Source: CAYIHX01 sp964363305
Lineage (GTDB): Bacteria > Bdellovibrionota > UBA1018
Length of the DNA stretch: 59,374 nucleotides
NCBI GenBank assembly: GCA_964363305.1
Contig: CAYIHX010000021.1
Span: forward strand, 1 to 59,374
Direction: 5' to 3'
Both the position numbers and the translations under genes were made by a program. Shown here in pieces: positions 1 through 7,548 of the stretch. Positions within the stretch are counted from its first letter, which is position 1. Each line of letters opens with the position of its first letter. The notes below the pieces were generated by a model, which was given only the letters and a program-made list of their open reading frames with translations, searched no databases and was not told the origin of the DNA.

Positions 1-69
1 AACCACCTTCGCCGGAGAACCACCTTCGCCGGAGAACCACCTTCGCCGGAGAACCGCCTTCGCCTGAAG
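1..69. repeat. 17-bp tandem repeat at the window edge
   Basis: Three exact copies of AACCACCTTCGCCGGAG (1-17, 18-34, 35-51) are followed by a degenerate fourth (52-69). Each junction creates a near-palindrome of the form TTCnCCGGnGAA. On the opposite strand the unit reads CTCCGGCGAAGGTGGTT, close to the 19-bp unit at 5413-5487. The window starts inside the array, so its true length is unknown. From 70 to 220 I see no gene. A weak GTAACC / CGTT pair (156-180) could be an ECF-type promoter for the next gene, but this is speculative. Confidence 0.9.
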
Positions 70-220
70 AAAGCGCCAGGCCCAGAGAAGTGCCCGAGTT
101 CGTGCAACGCCCCACTGGCCCGTTGCCAGTCATCGATAATAAAATTGGCTCCCCCGTAACCTTTGCGCCTGCCATTCGTTCCAAGGGTGTGAGTATCTGG
201 TGATGTGAGGCGAAGACGGG

Positions 221-766
221 ATGACCGACGAAGAGATTACGCAGGGGCTAAAGGGTGGCTCTCCTGATGCATTTCGGGCGCTGTATGAGGCGCAGGGGCG
301 TCCGGTATTCGCATATCTGGCTCGCGTGATGGGGAGGCGTGAAATGGCCGAGGAGCTCACCCAGGAGACTTTTTTGACGGTGATTCGGAAGATTGGGTTT
401 TTCCGGACAGGGATCGATGGTGGTCTGCGGGCCTGGGTGTTTCGCATTGCTACGCACCTGGCCATTGATGTCTTGAGGCGTGAGAAGCGAATCGAGTTGG
501 ATTCGACCGTGGGGGGTGACCTCGGAATGAACCAGGAAGACGATCGGCCGGGACCACTGGAAGAGCTGGAGCGATTCCAGGCTTCTCAGGCTTTCGCCAG
601 GGCGATTTTGGAACTGACACCAGCCCAGAGGATGATTTTTCTTTTGAGGGAGCAGGAGGAGATGAGTTTGCTTGAAATCTCTCGCGTCTGTGGGTGCAGC
701 GAAAACTCCATCAAGCAGAGTCTTTTCCGTTCCCGTGCTGCGCTGAGAAAGAGGCTCTGCGAATGA
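221..766 (+). CDS. ECF-type RNA polymerase sigma factor
   Basis: This 181-residue protein has the two-domain layout of extracytoplasmic-function sigma factors. Sigma region 2 covers about residues 15-90, with AEELTQETFL and the helix WVFRIATHLAIDVLRREKR. Sigma-70 region 4 covers about 125-180, with LTPAQRMIFLLRE and the helix-turn-helix LLEISRVCGCSENSIKQSLF. It would direct core polymerase to a small regulon. Its stop codon overlaps the start of the next gene (ATGA), a one-TM protein placed where an anti-sigma factor is normally encoded. Two secretin-N-domain proteins follow. The signal sensed cannot be read from the sequence. Confidence 0.93.
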   Translation: MTDEEITQGLKGGSPDAFRALYEAQGRPVFAYLARVMGRREMAEELTQETFLTVIRKIGFFRTGIDGGLRAWVFRIATHLAIDVLRREKRIELDSTVGGDLGMNQEDDRPGPLEELERFQASQAFARAILELTPAQRMIFLLREQEEMSLLEISRVCGCSENSIKQSLFRSRAALRKRLCE

Positions 767-1227
767 AAAAATACGAGTTCGAAAGCCAACTAACGCAGGC
801 GTTGGATCAGTACCCTCAGATGTCGGTCGAATGCGAGGTCGCGCTCTTTACTCGGGCCGAGGCTTTGCTAGCAGAACGGCGAGGGCGCTTGAGCGCTCGC
901 GCGATCGCCGAAAGGCAGACGGAGCAGGCGAAAAAGCGCTGGCTTTCGGAGTGTCAGAGGTTGGCAGCACGTCTGTTTGAGTTTTGCGCGGTTCATCCCG
1001 ACGGGCCCGCCTCCGCGGCAGCATTGGCGACATGGGTGTTGGCCTTTTTGGCTTTGAATATCGGCGGCCAGAGGGACACCACTGCCAACTTGAGCTCTGC
1101 GGATTTTCCGGTTCTGCCAAAGTATAACGATGGACCCGCTCAATACGATGCACAACTGCTTGCTGAACGGCAAGCTTACGAAAGAGAGGTTGAAGATGCT
1201 CACAAAAAAACCAGTGGCGGAATTTAG
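763..1227 (+). CDS. Candidate membrane anti-sigma factor
   Basis: I start this 154-residue protein at the ATG at 763, which overlaps the sigma-factor stop by four bases, rather than at an upstream start inside the sigma gene. The N-terminal 80 residues are charged and helical (about LLAERRGRLSARAIAERQTE) and would be cytoplasmic. One hydrophobic segment follows at about 82-101 (AAALATWVLAFLALNIGG), then a short polar tail of about 50 residues in the periplasm. There is no HxxxCxxC zinc anti-sigma motif, so the assignment rests on position, coupling and topology. It overlaps the next gene by 32 bases. Confidence 0.55.
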   Translation: MKKYEFESQLTQALDQYPQMSVECEVALFTRAEALLAERRGRLSARAIAERQTEQAKKRWLSECQRLAARLFEFCAVHPDGPASAAALATWVLAFLALNIGGQRDTTANLSSADFPVLPKYNDGPAQYDAQLLAERQAYEREVEDAHKKTSGGI

Positions 1228-1969
1228 TGCCGTCATTTTTTCCGTAGTGATTGCTCTGGTTATCTGTATGGATCCTGGCTTTGCCCGGGCCGCCGGTCAT
1301 TTTAAGATGGAAAAGGATTCGCAGGGACGGGTGCGCGCCTTTAAGGCCGTGGAGGTTCCGCTTCCGGAGTTCGTGCGTGAATACGCGCGGGTCACGTCGA
1401 CGGTGATCACGGTCGGGGGCAGTTGGGAGCAACAGCTCAAGGGTTCTGTGACGCTTTTTTTGCGTCGCCCGCTTCAATCAGATCAACTCACTGAGCTTTT
1501 CTATCGTGTCCTCGCCGACAACGGCTATGCCGTGGTCGATGCCCCTGCTGGGAATGGTTGGATCATCGAACGGATGAGGGATGCTCGTGATGCGGCACTT
1601 CCAGTCTATCCGGCGGCTGACGTCCCTGATTCCGCTCGACTAGTCACCGCCTACTATGACCTCAAGTATGCGGATGGGGATGGCGTGGCGCGAATGATGC
1701 GTTCGTTTATGCCGCCCAACAGCCGCATTATTCCCGCGACAGACGGGAAGCTTTTTGTCACGGACTCGGCTTCTAATATTCGAAAAATCAGCAAAATCAT
1801 CGCGCGAATGGACACTCGAGAGGGGGCCGCCAGGCAGCGCGAAGCTGGCGTGGGGGCCCAGCCGGGTGAACCTCGCGCTTGCGGGGAGCAGCGAATCGAG
1901 AAACTCATCGTCGAGAAACTGGAGATTCAGGACAGCGGAAGCAGCGGCAAAGAAGGAGTGAAAAAATGA
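1196..1969 (+). CDS. Exported secretin N0/N1-domain protein, first copy
   Basis: The ATG at 1196 has an AGAGAGG ribosome site and opens a signal peptide (about residues 1-33). Mature residues 40-130 look like a secretin/TonB N0 (STN-like) domain, including KGSVTLFLRRPLQSDQLTEL and a GWIIERMRDA strand. Residues about 145-205 look like an N1/NolW ring-building domain (MMRSFMPPNSRIIP, LFVTDSASNIRKISKIIARMD). These are the periplasmic parts of GspD/PilQ, but the protein ends at 257 residues with no secretin barrel. It is a tandem paralogue of the next gene: both share RSFMPxNxRxIP and VTDSAxNIxK. Family assignment is by motif pattern only. Confidence 0.7.
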   Translation: MLTKKPVAEFSAVIFSVVIALVICMDPGFARAAGHFKMEKDSQGRVRAFKAVEVPLPEFVREYARVTSTVITVGGSWEQQLKGSVTLFLRRPLQSDQLTELFYRVLADNGYAVVDAPAGNGWIIERMRDARDAALPVYPAADVPDSARLVTAYYDLKYADGDGVARMMRSFMPPNSRIIPATDGKLFVTDSASNIRKISKIIARMDTREGAARQREAGVGAQPGEPRACGEQRIEKLIVEKLEIQDSGSSGKEGVKK

Positions 1970-2733
1970 GAATTTCAAAAACATCATGGATCAGTGGTTT
2001 TCTCTTCTTCGTTTTACCCTACTTGGGTTTTTCAGCGGATTTAGAGACAAAAATTCGTTTAAGGCCAGGAGAGGTCGGCTTGGTAAGTTTCCTGGAGATG
2101 GCTTCAGAAGAGCTCGACCTTCAGATTGACGTTTCTGGGGTGGATATTCGCCCGCTTGAGACCGTTTTCGTGCCGGATACGGGCCCGATCTCCCCCGAAC
2201 GTGCGAAGGCGCTCGTGCTGACCGCCCTTTACCTCGGCGGTTACACCTGGATTCACGATACGGCGACTGACTTTTACCGGGTTTTGCGTCTGCGAGATGC
2301 GCGCGACCAGGAGATCCCGATCATTACCGACGCGGCACTGCTTCCGGATAGCGATTTGCTCGTCACGTATATGATGGCGATCGAGCACGCTCCGCCGGAG
2401 TTTATCGCTCGAAATCTTCGATCCTTCATGCCGGTGAACGGTCGGGTGATTCCCGATGTCACGACGGCTTCCGTCGTCATCACGGATTCCGCCCGCAATA
2501 TTTCTAAACTTCAAAAACTCGTCCGACCTATGGACACCCCTCAGGTTGGCGAGAAGGCGAAGGAGTGGCTCCGCGCGCGCTCGAAAGCGGCCGAGGCGCC
2601 TTGCTCCGGGCCCGGCTCTGATTCGCGGAGCCTGAACCAGGGCGTTCTCATCGCGCTCTTTTCGCTGATCGCTCTGGTGATCGGATTTTTGGCGCGGGGT
2701 TATGTCATTCGCCGGATCGAGGGGGGATTATGA
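1966..2733 (+). CDS. Membrane-anchored secretin N0/N1-domain protein, second copy
   Basis: The start at 1966 overlaps the previous stop (ATGA). The 255-residue product has a signal peptide (about 1-23), an N0-like region (about 25-115, with FYRVLRLRDARDQEIPI) and an N1-like region (about 125-190, NLRSFMPVNGRVIP and VVITDSARNISKLQKLVRPMD). Unlike its paralogue it ends in a hydrophobic helix (about 228-247, GVLIALFSLIALVIGFLA) and a basic tail (RGYVIRRIEGGL), so it should be tail-anchored in a membrane. The pairing of one soluble and one anchored copy next to an ECF sigma factor suggests an envelope-sensing or assembly role; this is inference. Confidence 0.68.
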   Translation: MRISKTSWISGFLFFVLPYLGFSADLETKIRLRPGEVGLVSFLEMASEELDLQIDVSGVDIRPLETVFVPDTGPISPERAKALVLTALYLGGYTWIHDTATDFYRVLRLRDARDQEIPIITDAALLPDSDLLVTYMMAIEHAPPEFIARNLRSFMPVNGRVIPDVTTASVVITDSARNISKLQKLVRPMDTPQVGEKAKEWLRARSKAAEAPCSGPGSDSRSLNQGVLIALFSLIALVIGFLARGYVIRRIEGGL

Positions 2734-3157
2734 GGGCATTGGATGAAACGCTTCAGATTTCGGTGATCGATGTCGCTGAAAAAATAATACAGCCGTTTTT
2801 TTCACCCGAGAGATGGGCAAAAGCATGATTTTGGATTTGGCGAATGATGAAATTCGTGGAGCCCGTTTGGATGCGTTGACCGTGAAGCCGTGGGGTCATG
2901 GGGGTGAGCGCATGCTTTGTTTGCAGTTTTTTGATCCTGTGTATGTCCGCTCGGTCGAAGCCCGAATTCAAGAGCTGGTTCGTCACGGGAATCAATCCTC
3001 GGGTTTTGGAAAAACGTCGTCGGCGCTTGTCCTGAATTGCGTGGGGCCCGCGCCCCGGCCTCCCGAACAGGATGCTCAGGAGGCTGGAATGGCTATTTCA
3101 ACCTACGAACGTTCGGATTCAAGAAACGGTAAAGGATGCTGGCCACCAGCTGGGTAG
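2730..3157 (+). pseudogene. Frameshifted PilZ-like small protein
   Basis: The ATG at 2730 overlaps the previous stop but gives only 32 residues, ending at 2828. A second open frame runs from 2813 to 3157 (LANDEIRGARLDAL, then MLCLQFFDP). Adding one T to the T7 run at 2796-2802 joins the two into a single 142-residue protein. The joined pattern (ISVIDVAEKI, then GKSMILDL, then LQFFDP) weakly recalls a PilZ c-di-GMP-binding domain, but the classic RxxxR motif is not evident. The 3' end overlaps the convergent gene by 65 bases. It may be a real frameshift, homopolymer slippage or a sequence error. Confidence 0.4.
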
Positions 3158-3782
3158 TGCGCAGGATGTAGATTCGGGCCCGTGGATCGACGCAACTCGA
3201 TGCGTGTCCGACATACCGAATTTCCACGTCCGCGACGGCTTCTCCAGGGCCGCCGATTTGCTCGGGGCCCACGACGAGTCGGAAATCGTCGTCGCGAAGT
3301 TCGCCACATGACTCCTGGCTGAGCGTGAATACGGTCTCCATGACCTCCGTGTGGCGGATGACGCGTTCGATCGCCTTGATGGACGGGAGGTCGGCCGCGC
3401 CGGCGACGCAGACGCGTCCCTTCGCCCCCAGGGTGACCGAGTAAGTATGGCTGTCGGTGCTGATGCCTACACTCTGGTGTTCGGCGAAGGAGGTGGCGCC
3501 GCGGACGTCGCTCTGCTCGGGCAGATCGACTCCATCCCTCATCGCTTGATCGAAAATTGAAGTGACCACGGAAGCGAGGATGGCTTCGTCACATTCGCCG
3601 CCGAGGTCTCGTAGGGTATTGGCCGCTTCGGGACTCAGGATTTGGACGGTGACTCCGGTCTCGGCGATGAGCCGTTGGTAATCGAACGAGGTGAACAGCC
3701 GGGGACGTTCGTCGGCCATCGCAGCCACCGAGACGAGCATCGAAATCGCGATCCAATTCAGAAACTGTTTTTTGTTTTTCAT
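3093..3782 (-). CDS. Exported protein of unknown function
   Basis: A 229-residue protein with a clear signal peptide (MKNKKQFLNWIAISMLVSV, cleavage after about AMA at 22). The mature part has four cysteines, at GGECDEA, GRVCVAG, ESCGEL and SSCVDP, which would suit disulphides in the periplasm. No family is recognised. It is transcribed towards the ECF cluster and overlaps the end of the PilZ-like frame by 65 bases. The 93 bases between this gene and the XRE regulator (3783-3875) contain its own promoter region but no clear operator. Confidence 0.7.
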   Translation of the reverse strand: MKNKKQFLNWIAISMLVSVAAMADERPRLFTSFDYQRLIAETGVTVQILSPEAANTLRDLGGECDEAILASVVTSIFDQAMRDGVDLPEQSDVRGATSFAEHQSVGISTDSHTYSVTLGAKGRVCVAGAADLPSIKAIERVIRHTEVMETVFTLSQESCGELRDDDFRLVVGPEQIGGPGEAVADVEIRYVGHASSCVDPRARIYILRTTQLVASILYRFLNPNVRRLK

Positions 3783-3875
3783 GGCAAACCCTCTATTTTG
3801 GATAGAATGATACGACCAGTCAAAAGCGGCTCCTCGACTTTAAAAACCGATCGGTATGACCTCAGAGCCTACCCC

Positions 3876-4169
3876 TTAGCTGAGTAGCCCCAGCTCGCGC
3901 TCGAGTCGTGCGAGGTGGGTTTTCACCTCCTCCAGCTCCGACCATACTCGCGACCGAAGGGGAGGTGTTCCGGTCAATAGCTCAGGAAGGCTGACTCCGA
4001 GCGTTTCGGCTAATTTCGAATAGGGTTCGCCCTGGATCAATCGACCATACTCCCACTCGCGGTAAGTGGAAGCAGGAACTCCAATGGCGAGCGCGACCTC
4101 CCTTAACGTTAGGCCTTTTCTCCTTCGGAAGGCTCGTAATCGGTCCGCCATATTTTGCTGTTTTCGCAT
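3876..4169 (-). CDS. XRE-family helix-turn-helix regulator
   Basis: A 97-residue DNA-binding protein. Residues 10-62 form a Cro/C1-type HTH (LRAFRRRKGLTLREVALAIG, VPASTYREWEYGRL). The C-terminal 30 residues (WSELEEVKTHLARLERELGL) form a short amphipathic helix likely used for dimerisation. An in-frame ATG at 4151 (MADRLRAF) is an alternative start, and neither start has a strong ribosome site. It stands alone between the exported protein and the nitroreductase. The 194 bases upstream (4170-4363) hold no gene that I can support. Confidence 0.8.
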   Translation of the reverse strand: MRKQQNMADRLRAFRRRKGLTLREVALAIGVPASTYREWEYGRLIQGEPYSKLAETLGVSLPELLTGTPPLRSRVWSELEEVKTHLARLERELGLLS

Positions 4170-4363
4170 GATGATGGTCTTACGGCGAAAATCGGTAGTT
4201 TTGAAATCGATCGTTTGGATGGGCTGATCGGTTCAACTGATGGTCGGCGCGTTTGGAATGAGGGCATGAGACGCGGGTTCAACGGAAGGACGTCAAGAAC
4301 AAGTCTGTCGCCAGAAGAATCGCAGCTGTTGTCATTTTTTTCATCGCATCATCATTCTAGAAT

Positions 4364-5131
4364 CTAGATTTCGTGGACCATTTCTGATCGATCGCATCGA
4401 ACCTGTGGACCGAAGGTGACGTCTTCTGGGGCTCGTTTACCGATGGCGAGTACCATGACGATTTTTGAATCGGAGGGAAGTTTGAGGAGCCTGGAGGTTC
4501 TGCCTGGATCAAATCCGTCGAGTGGGCAGCTATCGTATCCTTGGGCCCGGATCGCCAACATTAAATTTTGACAGGCGAGGGCCGTGTTCTTCACCGCCGA
4601 GAGGATCAGGTCGCTTTTGTTATAGGGAGTTGTCGAGAATGGGCGGAATAGTCTCACGACGCCGAACAGCATCCTCTTCAAGAGGCCGGCCAGTCCGAAG
4701 GGCCCGATGACGTACATGAGCGGAACGAGCTTCTGATAATAGATGTCAAAGGGCTTGGGCAGCGTGATGCCCGCATCGGCATAAAATTTCAGGAACCAAT
4801 CGCGGCGTCTTTTCCAAACGCCATATCGTGCGACGCAGACGATGAATTCTGGCGCCGTATTCGAAGACGGTTGGTCCATGCAATAGCGCCTGAGCATTTG
4901 CCTCTTGTCTTCCGATCGAACCCAATAAAAATCCCACGACTGAAGATTGGACGCGCTCGGAGCCAAAAGGGCGGCATCCAGGCTTTGCTGAATCACTTTT
5001 TCGGGCACCGCCTCTGGGGTGAAAAGTCGAACCGCTCTTCGGGTGGAAACGGTCCATTCGAATGCGTTCCAGAGGACGTCGACTTTTTGAGTTGTTTTTG
5101 CCAGGTTTTCGGATGCGGTGGGTTCGTGCAT
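4364..5131 (-). CDS. Nitroreductase-family flavoprotein
   Basis: A 255-residue protein with the features of FMN-dependent nitroreductases: the N-terminal STRRAVRLFTPEAVPE, followed by LDAALLAPSASNLQSWDF, which forms the FMN pocket, then ACQNLMLAIRAQGYDSCPL and the C-terminal KIVMVLAIGKRAPEDV. Members reduce nitro-aromatics or related substrates with NAD(P)H; the substrate here is unknown. An insertion with hydrophobic stretches (about 130-165, YVIGPFGLAGLLKRMLFGVV) is longer than in the compact bacterial enzymes. It appears monocistronic. Confidence 0.88.
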   Translation of the reverse strand: MHEPTASENLAKTTQKVDVLWNAFEWTVSTRRAVRLFTPEAVPEKVIQQSLDAALLAPSASNLQSWDFYWVRSEDKRQMLRRYCMDQPSSNTAPEFIVCVARYGVWKRRRDWFLKFYADAGITLPKPFDIYYQKLVPLMYVIGPFGLAGLLKRMLFGVVRLFRPFSTTPYNKSDLILSAVKNTALACQNLMLAIRAQGYDSCPLDGFDPGRTSRLLKLPSDSKIVMVLAIGKRAPEDVTFGPQVRCDRSEMVHEI

Positions 5132-5312
5132 GAAAAAAACATAGGTCCGGATTTTCTAAATTACAAAATATTTCGTTTATATCTGGAACTAGGCTGCTAT
5201 ATTTCATATTTAAGAAATATTAATTTGCATCGTGGCACGCAGTATGGTGGCGAGCCTGGATTGGCCGAAAGTGAATGCGAGGTCATCGCAGCTGTCGTGG
5301 CGCAGCGCACTT

Positions 5313-5412
5313 NNNNNNNNNNNNNNNNNNNNNNNNNNNNNNNNNNNNNNNNNNNNNNNNNNNNNNNNNNNNNNNNNNNNNNNNNNNNNNNNNNNNNNNN
5401 NNNNNNNNNNNN
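5313..5412. other. Assembly gap (100 N) inside a tandem repeat
   Basis: A run of exactly 100 N, the usual placeholder for a gap of unknown size. The left flank ends in GCGCACTT, the tail of the 19-bp unit, and the right flank begins a full unit, so the gap falls inside a repeat array that the assembler could not cross. The whole stretch 5132-5698 contains no gene that I can support. Confidence 0.95.
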
Positions 5413-5487
5413 CTCCAGCGAAGGCGCACTTCTCCAGCGAAGGCGCACTTCTCCAGCGAAGGCGCACTTCTCCAGCGAAGGCGCACG
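5413..5487. repeat. 19-bp tandem repeat beside the gap
   Basis: Three full copies of CTCCAGCGAAGGCGCACTT (5413-5431, 5432-5450, 5451-5469) and a partial fourth (5470-5486). The core CTCCrGCGAAGGyG is shared with the reverse complement of the 17-bp array at 1-69. Copy number is unknown because of the adjoining gap. Confidence 0.92.
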
Positions 5488-5698
5488 CTGCGGTGCGCAT
5501 TCGTGCGCATGAAAATTTTATTCCTTGACGACTTTTTGCGGCCTCTGCGCGCTCGTCTACGAAACTTTTCGTGCCGTCGGAATGAAAAATCTCTCTCGAG
5601 TAAAGTGTGTGCGTTTTTAGGGCCCATTTTGAGAGTCTGAACGTGGTTTGATTTCCCGATCCACTCTCCGGAAAAGGAGCCACGAAAAAACTCATGTT

Positions 5699-6784
5699 AT
5701 GCATCCGCTTATGTCAATGACGCTTTCGAACGAAGTTCTCTGGGAAAAAACCTACGACGCTCGCGCGCGGGAACGCGTGGCGTTGACCGAGCTGCTCGCC
5801 TTTCTCCAGGAGATCGAGCGCAGAAAGCTGCACTTGGCCCGCGGTTTTGAGAGCCTTTTCACTTTCCTGGTGAAGGGCCTGGGCTACGAAGAGGGTTCGG
5901 CTTATCGAAGGCTGCAAGCGCTTCGCGCCCTGCGCGCGGTTCCGGAGCTGAAAAATCATTTGGCCCAAGGATCACTGACGCTGACGAACGTCGCAGCCGT
6001 ACAGGGATTGATCAAGTCGATGGAAAAAAACCGAGCGGTCAGCTCGGAAGAGAAGCGCGCGCTCTTCACTGAGATGCAAGGCCAATCCAAACGCGGCGCC
6101 GAACAGCTCATTCTTGTTCGCGCTGAAAAAGAAGGGATCTCGCTCCGAGGCGTGACCGCGCCGCACGACCTGATTCGCGCGACTTCTCCGACGAGAGTGG
6201 AAGTTCGTTTCGAGGCATCGAAGGAGTTTGAGGAAAAAATCTACCGTCTCAAGGAGCTGTACTTCAAGAAGAGGCCGGGCGCTTCGCTCGAAGAGCTTCT
6301 CACGTGGGCCGTGGATGAGACGTTGAATCGGCACGACCCGATTCAGCTCGACGAGCGGGCGCGGGTGCGGGAATCAACGGCGGCTGCGCGCCGAGTGACT
6401 GAGGCGGCTCCGGTCGCGCCCGTTCAAGCACCGTCATCCGAGTCAAATCACTCAGAGGCACCAGCGCGGCAATCACGACCGAGCCTCGCCCCGCAGCCCA
6501 AAGCTGCGCAGCCGGAGTCCTTACCTGACCCTAATCAGCCCGCGCTCGAACAAAAACCCACGCCCTACCGGCCTCATCTCCCAGCGGCGACGCGTCGCCT
6601 TATTCTCCGGCGAAGCGCGTATCGTTGCGAGTATCGCGACTCGCGAACCGGGCGTCGATGCGAGTCGACGAAGGCTCTCGAAATCGATCACCAGGTATCG
6701 CTCATTTTCGGGGGCTCGAGCACGCCGGAGAATTTACAGGTTTTGTGCAACCCGCATCACCGAGCGAAGGGGATTGCGGGGTGA
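5699..6784 (+). CDS. HNH endonuclease-domain protein
   Basis: A protein of about 361 residues with three parts. Residues 1-215 are helical and DUF222-like (LALTEL/LLAFLQEIE region, FESLFTFLVKGLGYEEGSAYR). Residues 225-300 are a Pro/Ala/Ser-rich linker. The C-terminal 65 residues are an HNH nuclease domain (YRCEYRDSRTGRRCE, ALEIDHQVSL, PENLQVLCNPHHR), whose Asp-His pair and final histidines would bind the catalytic metal. Proteins of this layout are often present in several copies per genome. The start is uncertain: ATG at 5699, 5711 or 5717 are possible, with AAGGAG at 5674-5679. Confidence 0.82.
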   Translation: MHPLMSMTLSNEVLWEKTYDARARERVALTELLAFLQEIERRKLHLARGFESLFTFLVKGLGYEEGSAYRRLQALRALRAVPELKNHLAQGSLTLTNVAAVQGLIKSMEKNRAVSSEEKRALFTEMQGQSKRGAEQLILVRAEKEGISLRGVTAPHDLIRATSPTRVEVRFEASKEFEEKIYRLKELYFKKRPGASLEELLTWAVDETLNRHDPIQLDERARVRESTAAARRVTEAAPVAPVQAPSSESNHSEAPARQSRPSLAPQPKAAQPESLPDPNQPALEQKPTPYRPHLPAATRRLILRRSAYRCEYRDSRTGRRCESTKALEIDHQVSLIFGGSSTPENLQVLCNPHHRAKGIAG

Positions 6785-6948
6785 GCGGTTACGTGATCAG
6801 CAACGATGGCGCGAGCCCCCTTTTTTCGTTGAATGCCTAGTCAGTCGCTCATTTTTTATGCAGTTATCATTTAAATTAATTAAAAAAACTAATCATTTTG
6901 AATGCTTAGTTGCAGCCGCGCTGGCCCGGTAGCTGCAACTCCCCAGGT

Positions 6949-7548
6949 ATGAAAATGCCCATGATCGCCGTAATGACCGGATTGATTGGACTCGGAGCCG
7001 TGGCTCCATTCCATGCTTCGGCCCAAGAGCGGCAGCTGAGTTACCTTCAGAATCCTGCGACGACTGCGATCCATTGTCGGTCAAACACGAGAGCTTCCCA
7101 TGGCCGCTTTCCGCACCGGGGCTGGAGTTTGGAATTTTCAGCGTTAGATTCTCCGCTCGGTACTGGGCAGCCCACGTCTCGGTTCAGGGTCCGTAATTAT
7201 TTCGTCGGATCGTCTGTTCGCAGCGTCGGCGCCGACACGATGCAACTCGAGTTCGATGCTCCGAGCTGCACGATGCGCATGATCCAAACCCCGAACACGG
7301 AAGATTACATGGTCGAGATTTCTCTTCGGCAGTCTTTTGATTCTCCTTGGGGTAAGGAATATGCCGCTCGAGCCTATTTGGATACTTTGAACGAAAGCGG
7401 TCGGATCGAGCACATGCCGTTCATGAGCTGCGCCTTTCGCTTTGAACCAGCCAAGCGGTTGCTCCAAGGATTTCTCCGTGAATGCGATTCGCCAGCGGGT
7501 GAAGCCGGAAGCTCTGATGGCCCGTCCGTCGGCTCGGCTCGAAACTAA
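6949..7548 (+). CDS. Exported protein of unknown function
   Basis: The start at 6949 is chosen because it opens a signal peptide (MKMPMIAVMTGLIGLGAVAP, cleavage near ASA at 24). The 199-residue product has Cys residues at AIHCRSN, APSCTMRM, FMSCAF and LRECDSP, again four, compatible with periplasmic disulphides. No family is recognised. Its stop overlaps the convergent selO stop by four bases. The upstream region 6785-6948 is AT-rich (6857-6895) and probably carries the promoter. Confidence 0.65.
   Translation: MKMPMIAVMTGLIGLGAVAPFHASAQERQLSYLQNPATTAIHCRSNTRASHGRFPHRGWSLEFSALDSPLGTGQPTSRFRVRNYFVGSSVRSVGADTMQLEFDAPSCTMRMIQTPNTEDYMVEISLRQSFDSPWGKEYAARAYLDTLNESGRIEHMPFMSCAFRFEPAKRLLQGFLRECDSPAGEAGSSDGPSVGSARN

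Noticed and set aside
694..762. Longer start for the candidate anti-sigma gene inside the sigma gene
   Set aside because: The upstream extension encodes a Cys/Pro-rich peptide in a second frame of the sigma gene; the ATG at 763 is translationally coupled.
1..5487. CRISPR array at the tandem repeats
   Set aside because: The units are contiguous without unique spacers and are shorter than CRISPR repeats.
5210..5704. Open frames crossing the 100-N gap
   Set aside because: They depend on the unknown sequence and on repeat units only; no recognisable protein remains on either side.
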